Below, in pieces: positions 9,374-17,625 of a stretch of 64,000 nucleotides of DNA. The first letter of the stretch is position 1, and every line of letters begins with the position of its first letter. Below the pieces are notes generated by a model, which saw only the letters and a program-made list of their open reading frames with translations, did no database searches and was not told the origin of the DNA. A program made the translations under genes and the position numbers. The stretch spans positions 1 to 64,000 of the forward strand of contig JABGQH010000014.1 of assembly GCA_018648865.1 (NCBI GenBank), written 5' to 3'. The DNA comes from Candidatus Peregrinibacteria bacterium (lineage in GTDB: Bacteria; Patescibacteriota; Gracilibacteria; Peribacterales; Peribacteraceae).

Positions 9374-9772
9374 TCAATTTGGTTTTCCATTTGCCCAATA
9401 TTGCTTAGCTAGCATTAGCTTTTCTACCATTTCTAGCAGTTTTCGAATTGTCATTTCACTTTTTACAAAAAAATCATTAGCTCCTAGCTCTAATCCTTTT
9501 TCTTGATTCTTCTTGTCGCTAAAGTTGGTAAGCAAGATAACAGGAAACCTTCTTTGTTCCTTTGGATGCTTCTCCATTACAGCAAAACCATCAATTACAG
9601 GCATATTAATATCTAGTATAAGTAGATCTGGCTCATCATTTTCTATCATTTCAAGAGCCTCTTCACCATCTGCTGCGGTTCGAATTTGGTAGCCATTTAC
9701 AGAAAACTTTTTTTGATAAATCCCTCGTAATACGGGGTCGTCTTCTGCGATTATGATTTTTCCTCTCTTCAT
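9374..9772 (-). CDS. Stand-alone response regulator receiver domain (CheY-like), copy 1
   Basis: 132 residues forming one receiver domain with no output domain. The acidic pair EDD lies at residues 10-12, the phospho-acceptor Asp is Asp54 (LLILDINMP), a Thr lies in LLTN, and the conserved Lys is in FFVKSE. Such proteins act by protein-protein contact when phosphorylated. A closely similar receiver lies 41 bp upstream on the same strand, so the pair looks like a local duplication and is probably co-transcribed. No histidine kinase is encoded in the window. The next gene downstream is the VirB4-like ATPase, so control of the secretion or pilus machine is possible but unproven. Confidence 0.9.
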   Translation of the reverse strand: MKRGKIIIAEDDPVLRGIYQKKFSVNGYQIRTAADGEEALEMIENDEPDLLILDINMPVIDGFAVMEKHPKEQRRFPVILLTNFSDKKNQEKGLELGANDFFVKSEMTIRKLLEMVEKLMLAKQYWANGKPN

Positions 9773-9813
9773 AACTATACACTATAGCATATTCTTATCT
9801 ATTTGTACATTTA

Positions 9814-10200
9814 TCAATTTTGCTCATCGATAGTAGATTTGATAGTAGCCAATAATTCTTTAATTGTAATATTTTGTTTTTCTATAAAACGATCGGCTCC
9901 TAATTCTTTTGCTCTTTCAACATTAGCGCCATCATTGAAGTTACTTAACATGAATACAGGGAATGACCGATCTTTTGCAGGTAGTTTCTCTAGAACTTGA
10001 AAACCATCAATACCAGGCATATTTATATCCAATATTACTAATGCAGGATCATTGTTAGATATTAATTGAAGAGCTTCGTCTCCCGAAGAAGCTGTAAGAA
10101 TGTCGTATCCTGCCAAGGAAAACTTTCTATCATATAAATGACGTAGCAAGTCGTCATCTTCTGCAACTATGACAAGTTTATTGGGCACGGGTAAAAGCAT
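9814..10200 (-). CDS. Stand-alone response regulator receiver domain (CheY-like), copy 2
   Basis: 128 residues, a single receiver domain like its neighbour. The acidic cluster is EDDD at about residues 14-17, the phospho-acceptor is Asp58 (LVILDINMPGIDGF), Ser replaces Thr in MLSN, and the Lys is in FIEKQN. It shares the DINMP.IDGF..(M/L)EK core with copy 1, supporting duplication. It lies 55 bp downstream of tsf on the same strand. The fusion of signalling genes to a translation gene run is probably only positional. Confidence 0.9.
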   Translation of the reverse strand: MLLPVPNKLVIVAEDDDLLRHLYDRKFSLAGYDILTASSGDEALQLISNNDPALVILDINMPGIDGFQVLEKLPAKDRSFPVFMLSNFNDGANVERAKELGADRFIEKQNITIKELLATIKSTIDEQN

Positions 10201-10255
10201 AGCACTAATACGTGCCTTTGAAAGATGATTTTAGGATTCTAGATAGGTAAGACCT

Positions 10256-11032
10256 TTATGATACTGCGATTCGAGCATATTCAGAAACAGTAGCGCCATC
10301 CAAATATTGTTGAACAGTTTTATCTGGTTCCTTAACAAAGGATTGGGTGATTAGCGCACTCTCTTCTCTAAATTTCTTTTCTTTGCCAATCATTATCTTG
10401 CCCATTATTTCTTCTGGCTTCCCTTCGTTACTAAGTTGCTCTGTCCAGATTGCTTTTTCGCTTTCAATAAGTTCTGCAGATACATCTTCTGGTGAAACAT
10501 ATTCTGGATTCATAGCTGCTGCATGCATAGCTACGTCTCTAGCCATTTCTTCTGTACCACCCTCTAGACCGATAATTACTCCAATCTTTGAGTTGCTGTG
10601 AAGGTATGTACCTAGCAATACACCAGATACAAGTCTCATATCTCCTACAGTTATATTCTCACCAAGTTTTTGCACTGCTGCAGGAACACCTGTTTCAGCA
10701 GAAGCTTTTGCTGCGTCTTCTCCTTCTTTGCAAAGAGTATTTACAAGATTTGTACCCAAAGAGATAAAGAAATCATCTCTTGCAACAAAATCAGTCTCAC
10801 ATCGCAAAAATACAATTGCGGCTTTCCCATCTTCTTGATGCATAAAGATACTTCCTTCTGATTGTGTACGTTCAGCTTTTTTCGCAGCTTGTGCAGATCC
10901 TTTCTTGCGAAGAATTTCTATAGCTTTTTCCTCGTCTCCATTTGTTTCTTCTAAAGCTTTTTTGCACTCTAGGATAGAAACTCCTGTTCGTGATCTAAGT
11001 GATGCAACTGCGGATGCGTTAATTTCTGACAT
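10256..11032 (-). CDS. tsf: Translation elongation factor Ts
   Basis: Nucleotide-exchange factor that regenerates EF-Tu-GTP. 258 residues, slightly short for the family. The N-terminal UBA-like domain (residues 4-45) has the SLRSRTGVSILECKKAL pattern, and the EF-Tu-contacting motif ETDFVARDDFF lies near residue 80. The dimerisation region with HAAAMNPEYVS follows. It lies 32 bp downstream of rpsB on the same strand, the classic rpsB-tsf order. No Shine-Dalgarno sequence is visible before the ATG. Confidence 0.96.
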   Translation of the reverse strand: MSEINASAVASLRSRTGVSILECKKALEETNGDEEKAIEILRKKGSAQAAKKAERTQSEGSIFMHQEDGKAAIVFLRCETDFVARDDFFISLGTNLVNTLCKEGEDAAKASAETGVPAAVQKLGENITVGDMRLVSGVLLGTYLHSNSKIGVIIGLEGGTEEMARDVAMHAAAMNPEYVSPEDVSAELIESEKAIWTEQLSNEGKPEEIMGKIMIGKEKKFREESALITQSFVKEPDKTVQQYLDGATVSEYARIAVS

Positions 11033-11064
11033 TGGTAGGGTAGGGGAATTGTAATTTAAAAGAT

Positions 11065-11748
11065 TTATTCTTTGCCGCCACTATTCATCTCATCCTTTAT
11101 AGTAGAGATGATCATCATAAGAGATTTAACAGCGTCATCGTTTGCAGGAACAAATTCAGTAAAGTCGTTTGGATTAGAATTACTATCACATATTCCATAT
11201 ACAGGGATCTTTAATTTTCTTGCCTCTGCAATCGCAACATGGTCACGTATCGCATCTATTACAAATAATGCGTCTGGAACACGTTTCATATCAGAAACAC
11301 CACCAAGAGCAGCATCTAATTTAGTTAGTTTCTTTCTTAATTCGGTTTGCTCTTTCTTAGTGTACTTCTCTATTTCTCCTGTTTTAAATGAATCTTGAAG
11401 ATCTAGATAGTATTTAAGTCTTTCTTTAATTGTCTCCCAGTTGGTTAGTAACCCTGGCATCCATTTCTTTGTAACGATTGGTTGGTGTAAATCTCGTCCA
11501 ATTTCTTCAATCAAAGGAATACTTTGTTGCTTTGTAGAAACAAAGATAATTGTTTTTCCTTCTTTTTGAAGTTTTCTAAGGGCTTCACACATCTTTTCTA
11601 GATGTACTTTTGTTTGAGCTAAGTCAAAGATATGTATTCCTTTTCGAGTTCCATATAGGTATGGAGCCATTTTTGGATTCCATTTGCTTTTTGGATGACC
11701 CAAGTGGCAAGCGGCATCTAGTAAATCTTTTTCGGTAGGCATAGACAT
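11065..11748 (-). CDS. rpsB: 30S ribosomal protein S2
   Basis: 227 residues. Typical S2 blocks are present: DAACHLGHPKSKWNPKMAPY near residue 11, GIHIFDLAQT near 37, FVSTKQQ near 69, the WMPGLLTNW segment near 97 and PDALFVID near 159. S2 is a late-assembling 30S protein at the platform and is needed for S1 or mRNA docking in many bacteria. The usual C-terminal extension is absent, as in other compact genomes. It is first in an rpsB-tsf unit preceded by an approximately 170-nt structured leader, which is where autoregulation would be expected. Confidence 0.96.
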   Translation of the reverse strand: MSMPTEKDLLDAACHLGHPKSKWNPKMAPYLYGTRKGIHIFDLAQTKVHLEKMCEALRKLQKEGKTIIFVSTKQQSIPLIEEIGRDLHQPIVTKKWMPGLLTNWETIKERLKYYLDLQDSFKTGEIEKYTKKEQTELRKKLTKLDAALGGVSDMKRVPDALFVIDAIRDHVAIAEARKLKIPVYGICDSNSNPNDFTEFVPANDDAVKSLMMIISTIKDEMNSGGKE

Positions 11749-11921
11749 AAAAACTGGTGGAAATAATTAGAATCAGTCTTTACAAGATGTGCTATCGCGC
11801 AAACGGTGAAGATGATCCTTGGGGCACCCTTTTAACGTCTTCTCACTTAGTTGCGGAGGATTCGTTTAGTAGTAATTAAATTACTAAATCGTCAGGACCG
11901 CAGTGATCAGTTAAAAGTGAC
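11749..11921 (-). ncRNA. Structured 5' leader of rpsB, candidate ribosomal-protein leader
   Basis: The predicted transcript runs from about 11921 to the rpsB start. On the minus strand it can form an outer stem TCACTT/AAGTGA, an inner stem TGCGG/CCGCA and an apical stem TTTAGTA/TACTAAA, separated by purine- and pyrimidine-rich internal loops. A second hairpin GGTG/CACC encloses an AAGGATCATCTT segment closer to the gene. It stands out because most genes here have almost no leader. Feedback control by S2 is the natural guess by analogy with rpsB leaders elsewhere; the family was not matched. Confidence 0.55.
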
Positions 11922-11927
11922 GCAGGT

Positions 11928-11956
11928 TTTATAGAGGAATTATGCAATTAAGACAA
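11928..11956 (-). promoter_or_regulatory. Promoter of the rpsB-tsf operon
   Basis: On the minus strand, TTGTCT (11951-11956), a 17-bp spacer, and TATAAA (11928-11933). The predicted start near 11921 gives the long rpsB leader. No gene or other signal is evident between this site and the pseudopilin stop at 12019. Confidence 0.6.
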
Positions 11957-12018
11957 TTAAGTACTTAAGATTTATAACAAAGCTTGAACAAAAAATGTGT
12001 TCAATAAATCACTAATTA

Positions 12019-12933
12019 CTATTCCCAGAGAAGATGAAAGGAATCACTTTCATTTGTTACCCTTGCCTGAAACAAGACATCTGTATTACTTTCTAGTGTT
12101 ATTTCATCACCAATACTCCAATCAAATACATGTCCATCAAATGGAAACTCTGTTCTATCTGGATGTGATCCATTCGTGGTATCTGTAATAACAGCATTTT
12201 TTATAGATATTCGGACATCTACAATTTCTATCCCTTGAAAAAGAGGTAATCCTCCATAAGTAAAGAAGTACACAGACCCTTCTGATCGTTTTACAGCTAC
12301 CCCAGCTGCTCCAAGCATAAAGCCATCATCTACGATTGGTATTCCTTTCTCTGTTAGAGGTATCCATATATTCTCCTGATAAAGTTCTCCAGATGACCCA
12401 ACATGCACAGTGGGTTCTGCACTTCCGTCACCAGTATTCTTTATCCTTAAGAAAGATAACTTTATTGCAACTTCATCGTATTCGTTTTCTACTACAGAAA
12501 TATCAAAAAATGAATCATGCACATCTATTGTTAGTTTGTCTCCATTTATAGCAGTTAATGAAATACTTCCTGTTTCACTAGGTTTTCCATACATAGCAGA
12601 GAAATTAACATCTTCTATCCCAGATACATGAATGTTTGGTGAGATTGGTGAGATTTCATCTAAGTTTAAATCTCTTTCTAAAAAAGAAGTTCCCTGATAC
12701 AAAGTTCCAGTTCTAGGATAAACTCCCCAGTTCCCACGATTGCCACTCTGGGAAAGTATCTGAGCCTGTCTAAGTTTTTGCTTGGTTTGCTCTGCTGTTG
12801 TGTATAGATCTGATCTAATTAAAAAATTACGCAAAAGAGGAACTGTTACTCCTGCAATAGCAGTAACAAGGGCAATGAAAACAGCAACTTCAATTAAGGT
12901 AAATCCACGACGCATATTTACATTGTACTGCAA
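12019..12933 (-). CDS. Type II/IV pseudopilin-like protein with prepilin cleavage motif
   Basis: 304 residues. The N-terminus, MQYNVNMRRGFTLIEVAVF, is a classic class III signal: cleavage after Gly, methylation of the following Phe and Glu at +5. A hydrophobic helix covers about residues 11-32, followed by a GspH-like helix with SQSG. The remaining approximately 240 residues form a beta-rich globular domain with no recognised catalytic motif. It would be processed by a prepilin peptidase, which is not encoded here, and join a pilus-like fibre or act as a minor pilin. The first ATG (12933) abuts the pepA stop; the internal ATG at MRRGF is an equally plausible start. Confidence 0.82.
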   Translation of the reverse strand: MQYNVNMRRGFTLIEVAVFIALVTAIAGVTVPLLRNFLIRSDLYTTAEQTKQKLRQAQILSQSGNRGNWGVYPRTGTLYQGTSFLERDLNLDEISPISPNIHVSGIEDVNFSAMYGKPSETGSISLTAINGDKLTIDVHDSFFDISVVENEYDEVAIKLSFLRIKNTGDGSAEPTVHVGSSGELYQENIWIPLTEKGIPIVDDGFMLGAAGVAVKRSEGSVYFFTYGGLPLFQGIEIVDVRISIKNAVITDTTNGSHPDRTEFPFDGHVFDWSIGDEITLESNTDVLFQARVTNESDSFHLLWE

Positions 12934-14376
12934 TCAATACTTCTTTACGAAATTAAGTAGCATACGAACATTCCTGCCCGTTGCTTGCTTTTTACTTTCG
13001 TCAAAAGCTACGGATGCAATATCTAGATGGCACCAATTAATTTCTTTTGGAACAAAGTGTTGTAGGAAAAGCCCACCTTCTACTGTTCCAGCTTTTAATT
13101 TGCTGCAATTAACTATATCGGCGATTGGTGAATCTAGTTCTTTTTTATACCTTTCATGAAGTGGTAGTTCCCAAACGGGTTCGTCTACTTCTTTACCTGA
13201 TTCAATAATCTTAGATATCAAATCATTATTGGTTCCAAGTGCTGCGGTAAAATCATTTCCTACTGCGTAGGCGCATGCTCCAGTAAGTGTAGCCATATCT
13301 ATCATGGCTCGTGGATTATATTTTTTAGCTGTATAAGCCAGAGCATCTCCTAAAATAATACGACCCTCTGCGTCTGTATTTGTAACTTCTACAGTAACTC
13401 CGTTGTACATCTTTATTACATCATCTGGTCTATAAGCATGTGAATTAATGCTGTTTTCCACAGTAGGTATTACAGCAATCACGTTCTTTTTAACTCCAAG
13501 GGATGCAATAGCATAAAACCCACCAAGTGCTGTTGCCGCTCCGCCTAGATCCTGTTTCATTGATTCTAAATATTGTGATGGTTTTAAACTATATCCACCA
13601 GTATCAAATGTAACACCCTTACCAACCAGAGCGATTGGTGCTTTCTTGCCACCTCCTTTATATTCTAAAATTATTAATCGGGATTCTTCATGTGAACCTC
13701 TTCCAACTGCCAAAATTCCATTACATCCCATTTTTTTAAGTTCTTTTTCTTTAAAAACAGTTACTTTTACATCTTTCAATTGTCTAGCGATCTCTCTCGA
13801 CTTCTTTTCTAGATAAGAAGGAGTTGCAGTTTTTGGAGGGCAGTTAATTAAATCTTTAGTTAGAGCTATAGACTTTTGTAATTGAAGGAGTCTTTTGGAT
13901 TCTCCTGCAGTTTTGTTTCCAGTGAATGAAACACTTTTTAACGTAGTTTGTTTCTTTGCTTTCTCTTTATGTATTACGCCCTTCCAATCATTGTATTCAT
14001 AACTTCCAATTACTATTCCTTCCCTCATTGCTCGTACCAATTCGTCATTCAAAGTTCCTGTTAGGATTGTTAATCCATCTATTTTATATTTTCTAGCTGC
14101 AGAGAATATCTGGGAACTGGTTTCTCTCACAGATCTTGTTTTTAATGATTTCTCTTTAGCAAGTAGCATTAAAAGTACAGTTGCATCACCACTGTAGACT
14201 GGTAGGAGTCCATCATCTGGTACTCCTTTTCTAAGTGCTGCACGGACTGCTTCTGTTTGTTTTTTGCTTAAACCGTTAAGTAATTTCTTTGGCACAGTTT
14301 TAATTTGATCTGAACAAACTGGCAAAAGCAAAGGAACTTTTTTATCTAATTTATTTGGAAATGAGAATTTAAACAT
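12934..14376 (-). CDS. pepA: Leucyl aminopeptidase, M17 family
   Basis: Di-metal cytosolic aminopeptidase. 480 residues, normal for the family. The catalytic C-terminal domain carries the signature NTDAEGRI, plus VGKGVTFDTGGYSLKP with the metal-binding Lys and Asp, and MKQDLGGAA. The N-terminal domain is weakly conserved, as expected. It probably recycles peptides from protein turnover or imported peptides, relevant to a host-dependent lifestyle (inference). It is 52 bp downstream of glycyl-tRNA synthetase and directly abuts the pseudopilin gene, so the three are probably co-transcribed. Confidence 0.95.
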   Translation of the reverse strand: MFKFSFPNKLDKKVPLLLPVCSDQIKTVPKKLLNGLSKKQTEAVRAALRKGVPDDGLLPVYSGDATVLLMLLAKEKSLKTRSVRETSSQIFSAARKYKIDGLTILTGTLNDELVRAMREGIVIGSYEYNDWKGVIHKEKAKKQTTLKSVSFTGNKTAGESKRLLQLQKSIALTKDLINCPPKTATPSYLEKKSREIARQLKDVKVTVFKEKELKKMGCNGILAVGRGSHEESRLIILEYKGGGKKAPIALVGKGVTFDTGGYSLKPSQYLESMKQDLGGAATALGGFYAIASLGVKKNVIAVIPTVENSINSHAYRPDDVIKMYNGVTVEVTNTDAEGRIILGDALAYTAKKYNPRAMIDMATLTGACAYAVGNDFTAALGTNNDLISKIIESGKEVDEPVWELPLHERYKKELDSPIADIVNCSKLKAGTVEGGLFLQHFVPKEINWCHLDIASVAFDESKKQATGRNVRMLLNFVKKY

Positions 14377-14428
14377 TTTAATGGAGGGGTTAGGGGAGGG
14401 GATATTGTTAAGCTAATTCGTTGATGGA

Positions 14429-15826
14429 TTATTTTTTCCAATATTCTGCAATCTTTTCACGTAACTCAGAAATATGAATTCTTTCTTGTACTAGAGTATC
14501 TCTGTCTCTAATGGTAACTGTGTCTTCTTCCCCTTGTTCTTTGTCATCTCCTATTGTTCCAAAGTCTACAGTTATTGCTAGCGGAGTACCTATCTCGTCT
14601 TGTCTCCTATACCTTTTTCCGATTGATCCTGTAACGTCAAAATCGATCACAAGATTAGTTTCGTTCATAAGCAAATCACGTACCTCGTTAGCTTTTTCTA
14701 GCAATGGCTCCTTTTTACTTAAAGGTAGAACAGCAATATCTACAGGGCTTAAATGCTTATCAAATTTCATTACTATTCGTGTGTCTCCATTGTCTAGCTC
14801 CTCTTCTGTGTATGCCTCTATCAAGAATGTAAGCACACTACGATCACAACCAAAGCTTGGCTCAATTACATAAGGAGTGAACTTATCTTTTGGATCGTGT
14901 GGATCTGTATAAAGCAATTTCTCTCCACTAAATTTTTCATGCTGCTTCAAATCATAATCTGTTCTATTCGCTAGTCCGAATAATTCACCCCATCCCCATG
15001 GGAACTTATATTCAATATCTATTGTTCCTGCACTGTAATGAGAGAGTTCATCTGGATCGTGCTCTCTTACCCTTAGATTCTTTTTATCTATTCCAAGTAC
15101 AGTGAACCAATTCCAAACATCTTTTTGCCATGCATCAAATGCATCCTTGGCACCATCTGGTTTTACAAAATATTCAATTTCCATTTGCTCAAATTCTCTA
15201 GTCCTAAATGTAAAGTTACCTGGAGTTATTTCATTCCTAAAAGCTTTACCAATCTGTGCAACACCAAATGGCAATCGTGGCCTCATTGTTTGCAAGATAT
15301 TAGCAAAGTTAACAAATATTCCTTGAGCTGTTTCTGGTCTTAAGTAAACCATCGCAGAAGTCTCTTCTACTACTCCTTGATGTGTCTTAAACATCAGATT
15401 GAATTCTTTTGGAGGAGTTAGTTCATTATTGTCTGGACTCTTTATCTTATTTTCTTGAATTAACTTCCACATTGCATCTGCATCTAAATTAGATGCTTTT
15501 ATACCTTGCTCTTCTAGCAAGTGATCTGCTCGGTACCTCTTGTTAGTTTTAACATCTTCTACCAAGGGGTCACTAAATGTTTCTACATGTCCGCTTGCCT
15601 CCCATACTTTTGGATTCATTAAAATTGCAGAATCTAGCCCAACAATATCTGTCCTTCTGTGTACGAATGTATTCCACCAGTGTTGCTTAACACGATTCTT
15701 TAACTCCACACCCAATGGTCCGTAGTCCCATGTATTAGCTAGTCCTCCATAGATATCTGATCCAGGAAAGATAAATCCTCTACGTTTACAAAGGGATACG
15801 ATGCTATCTAGTGACGGAGCTGGCAC
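14429..15826 (-). CDS. glyS: Glycyl-tRNA synthetase, class II alpha2 type
   Basis: 465 residues, the single-chain eukaryote/archaeal-like bacterial form. It begins CKRRGFIFPGSDIYGG and continues WDYGPLGVELKNRVKQ, both hallmarks of this type. Motif 2 is FRNEITPGNFTFRTREFEQ, and the C-terminal anticodon-binding domain contains VTGSIGKRYRRQDEIGTP and TIRDRDT. It charges tRNA-Gly in the cytoplasm. It is the first gene of the minus-strand run ending with the pseudopilin. It lies 78 bp downstream of the Sel1 lipoprotein stop and has no recognisable Shine-Dalgarno sequence. Confidence 0.96.
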   Translation of the reverse strand: MPAPSLDSIVSLCKRRGFIFPGSDIYGGLANTWDYGPLGVELKNRVKQHWWNTFVHRRTDIVGLDSAILMNPKVWEASGHVETFSDPLVEDVKTNKRYRADHLLEEQGIKASNLDADAMWKLIQENKIKSPDNNELTPPKEFNLMFKTHQGVVEETSAMVYLRPETAQGIFVNFANILQTMRPRLPFGVAQIGKAFRNEITPGNFTFRTREFEQMEIEYFVKPDGAKDAFDAWQKDVWNWFTVLGIDKKNLRVREHDPDELSHYSAGTIDIEYKFPWGWGELFGLANRTDYDLKQHEKFSGEKLLYTDPHDPKDKFTPYVIEPSFGCDRSVLTFLIEAYTEEELDNGDTRIVMKFDKHLSPVDIAVLPLSKKEPLLEKANEVRDLLMNETNLVIDFDVTGSIGKRYRRQDEIGTPLAITVDFGTIGDDKEQGEEDTVTIRDRDTLVQERIHISELREKIAEYWKK

Positions 15827-15903
15827 GGTTGTATTGGGGAAAGTGCCAATGAATGCTACCAGCCAATTGGTTTACTGGAAAGAATGTTATTCCTAATTAA
15901 TAT

Positions 15904-16953
15904 TTAATATATTACTTTTGGTAGTGAATTATATTCTTTAATAATTTCCTCAATTTTATTTTCTAAAGTAGTCATAATTTCATTTCTGCCAGATGCCTGT
16001 CTATCGTTGTATATACGAACGTATTCATTATAACGTAGTATAAATTGCCCTTCTAATATCACGAGTGTGTTATATGTAGAATGTTGAACATTCTGATCAA
16101 CATAATCTCTAGCTAATTTGACCATTTCTTGATGTATGGAATCCCATCTATCGAATACAGATTGTGAAACTATTTTTTCTTCTGACTGCTTGTTTATTAA
16201 ATTATCAATGCATTCGGTCGGAGAGCGAGTACTTGAAGGTTTTACAGAAAGGGGTTTTGTACATTCATGATTAACCAAAATGCAATCTCTATTTTGTTGC
16301 AATGAATCGTCGCATTCACTCCATGGTGTACAGTCCCAATCATTTCTTGTACATGCATGGCTTATTGATTTAATTATGATAGATGATTCTAAGCTTGAAG
16401 ATGATGAAGATGAAACAACTTTAGGAACTTGGATCTTTGTAGTAGTTATTACTGGTTCACTATTTGGCATCTCCTCATTATTTTTTTGATACTTAATATT
16501 ATTTTGGATTTCATCATATTTATCCTTTGATAGTTTTTGGGCTTCGATTATTTCTTGCTCTGTCATTTGTTCCATTACTGTTTCTAAAAGAATATCTGCA
16601 TTCTCATGGCCACCTGCTTTAGATAGGCTAATCCAGATATATGCCTGAACTCGATTTATTGGTAACCCATCACCAGACAAGAACATCTGCCCAAGTGCTA
16701 ATTGAGATTTTGAATCACCCAAATAAGCTGATTTTGCAAACCACTCCTTTGCTTCAGGTATATTTTTATCAAGGCCAACTCCATGGAAATACATTGAACC
16801 TAGTTTGAATTGTGATTCAAGATTGCCATCATTGGCATTTAACAAAATAGAACCAGAATCCATTAAAGTAGGCACAGGAATAATCTGATGTCCCTCTTGT
16901 TTACAGCCAGAAGATAAAGCAACAATTGACAATATAAATAATAGTTTCTTCAT
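15904..16953 (-). CDS. Sel1-repeat lipoprotein with thrombospondin-1-like Cys module
   Basis: About 349 residues from the third possible start (MKKLLFIL), which gives a standard lipoprotein signal with lipobox LSSGC; two in-frame ATGs lie 9 and 18 nt upstream. Two Sel1 (SLR/TPR-like) repeats follow at about residues 40-115, with the QFKLGSMYFHGVG and ALGQMFLSGDG patterns. After a Ser-rich linker, a Cys-rich stretch has the WSECDDSLQQNRDC shape of a thrombospondin type-1 module, with six nearby cysteines. The rest is helical. Probably an outer-surface interaction protein (inference). Sel1 repeats mediate protein contacts and TSP1-like modules bind glycans or proteins in other systems. The 140 bp upstream shows only AT-rich promoter-like sequence. 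Confidence 0.75.
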   Translation of the reverse strand: MKKLLFILSIVALSSGCKQEGHQIIPVPTLMDSGSILLNANDGNLESQFKLGSMYFHGVGLDKNIPEAKEWFAKSAYLGDSKSQLALGQMFLSGDGLPINRVQAYIWISLSKAGGHENADILLETVMEQMTEQEIIEAQKLSKDKYDEIQNNIKYQKNNEEMPNSEPVITTTKIQVPKVVSSSSSSSLESSIIIKSISHACTRNDWDCTPWSECDDSLQQNRDCILVNHECTKPLSVKPSSTRSPTECIDNLINKQSEEKIVSQSVFDRWDSIHQEMVKLARDYVDQNVQHSTYNTLVILEGQFILRYNEYVRIYNDRQASGRNEIMTTLENKIEEIIKEYNSLPKVIY

Positions 16954-17097
16954 GTAAAACATTTTATACACTCCGTGGACTATCTGTCCATGATTTGTGG
17001 ATATCTATACTATAAATATTACTCAAATATCACATTAGATTGTAAAATCAAGACATCAGAGTACAGTAAAACTCTTATTTAAGTATTTAATAAATTT

Positions 17098-17418
17098 ATG
17101 AATAAAATTGTAATATTTATATTAATTGAATCGGTTACATTAATTTTATTATTTATAGTTAATTATATATTGATAAAATTTATAAAGACACATGAAAAAG
17201 GTGAGTTAATTGCAGAAAGAATGACTTTTTGGGGAACTTTTTTAGGATTTATTTCTATTGGTTCAGCGAGCGGGATTAATTTAAGTGGTAATGATGTATT
17301 GGTTGTTACCATTGCTAATGGTGGGTTATTTTCAATTGCAATGCTGTTTATTGGTCATCATATACGTGTAATAACACTCCAAGATAGGATATATCAGAAT
17401 AGGAATAATATAACCTAA
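17098..17418 (+). CDS. Small hypothetical membrane protein, 106 aa
   Basis: Not recognised. Three hydrophobic segments are visible at about residues 5-30, 46-64 and 70-92, with a short charged loop (KTHEKGELIAERM) between the first two and a basic C-terminal tail. The composition is very AT-rich. The ATG at 17098 follows a run of TTTAAT-like sequence and has no Shine-Dalgarno sequence. Its last bases overlap the end of a convergent short reading frame encoding an excalibur-like tail. It lies at the edge of the toxin-antitoxin/small-RNA patch, so an accessory role is possible. Confidence 0.6.
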   Translation: MNKIVIFILIESVTLILLFIVNYILIKFIKTHEKGELIAERMTFWGTFLGFISIGSASGINLSGNDVLVVTIANGGLFSIAMLFIGHHIRVITLQDRIYQNRNNIT

Positions 17419-17537
17419 AGACTCTCACAAGCTGAATTATCATCATCTCTGTCTAGATCATGAACGTTTCTTTTCGATTTATTTCTTATTTTGGGTGGTA
17501 GAGTCATATGATTGATATCATATTGACTGCTTGACAT
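17415..17537 (-). pseudogene. Short ORF with excalibur-like tail, probable remnant of the antitoxin 3' end
   Basis: A 40-residue frame ending HDLDRDDDNSACESL, almost identical to the last residues of the antitoxin at 18163-18459 (HDLDKDDDNSACESLK). The DNA matches over about 45 bp (17420-17465 against 18169-18215). The upstream part does not match. The DxDxDxxxACE pattern resembles the calcium-binding half of excalibur domains. It could be the leftover of a duplicated antitoxin gene or a real micro-protein; no strong start signal is visible. Confidence 0.5.
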
Positions 17538-17551
17538 ATGTATACTATTAT
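17523..17551 (+). promoter_or_regulatory. Promoter for predicted small RNA 3
   Basis: TTGACT at 17523-17528, a 17-bp spacer, and TATTAT at 17546-17551 on the plus strand. The predicted start near 17558 coincides with the first base of the three-way-junction RNA. Confidence 0.5.
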
Positions 17552-17557
17552 TATCAT

Positions 17558-17620
17558 GTGAACTTGTGGACGCTAGTCCCAGACCAGCCAGTTTCTTGAG
17601 CCGGTCGCAAGTTCATTTTT
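17558..17620 (+). ncRNA. Predicted small RNA 3, three-way-junction fold, convergent to the toxin gene
   Basis: An outer 8-bp stem TGAACTTG (17559-17566)/CAAGTTCA (17608-17615) encloses a GGAC-GCTA-GTCC hairpin (17568-17579) and a second hairpin GACC/GGTC with inner GC pairs. TTTTT follows the outer stem, as in an intrinsic terminator. A good promoter ends 7 bp upstream. The RNA runs toward the 3' end of the candidate toxin gene (stop at 17626). It contains no usable reading frame on the plus strand. Confidence 0.5.
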
Positions 17621-17625
17621 AAAAA

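Noticed and set aside
11749-11921. SRP RNA, tmRNA, 6S RNA or RNase P RNA in the rpsB leader
   Set aside because: The conserved signatures of those RNAs are not present, and the position and length fit a leader.
17558-17620. Integron attC site
   Set aside because: The outer arms pair AAC with GTT but do not fit the RYYYAAC/GTTRRRY consensus, and no integrase is present.
17558-17620. Hammerhead ribozyme
   Set aside because: A three-way junction is present, but neither strand carries the required CUGANGA and GAAA core.
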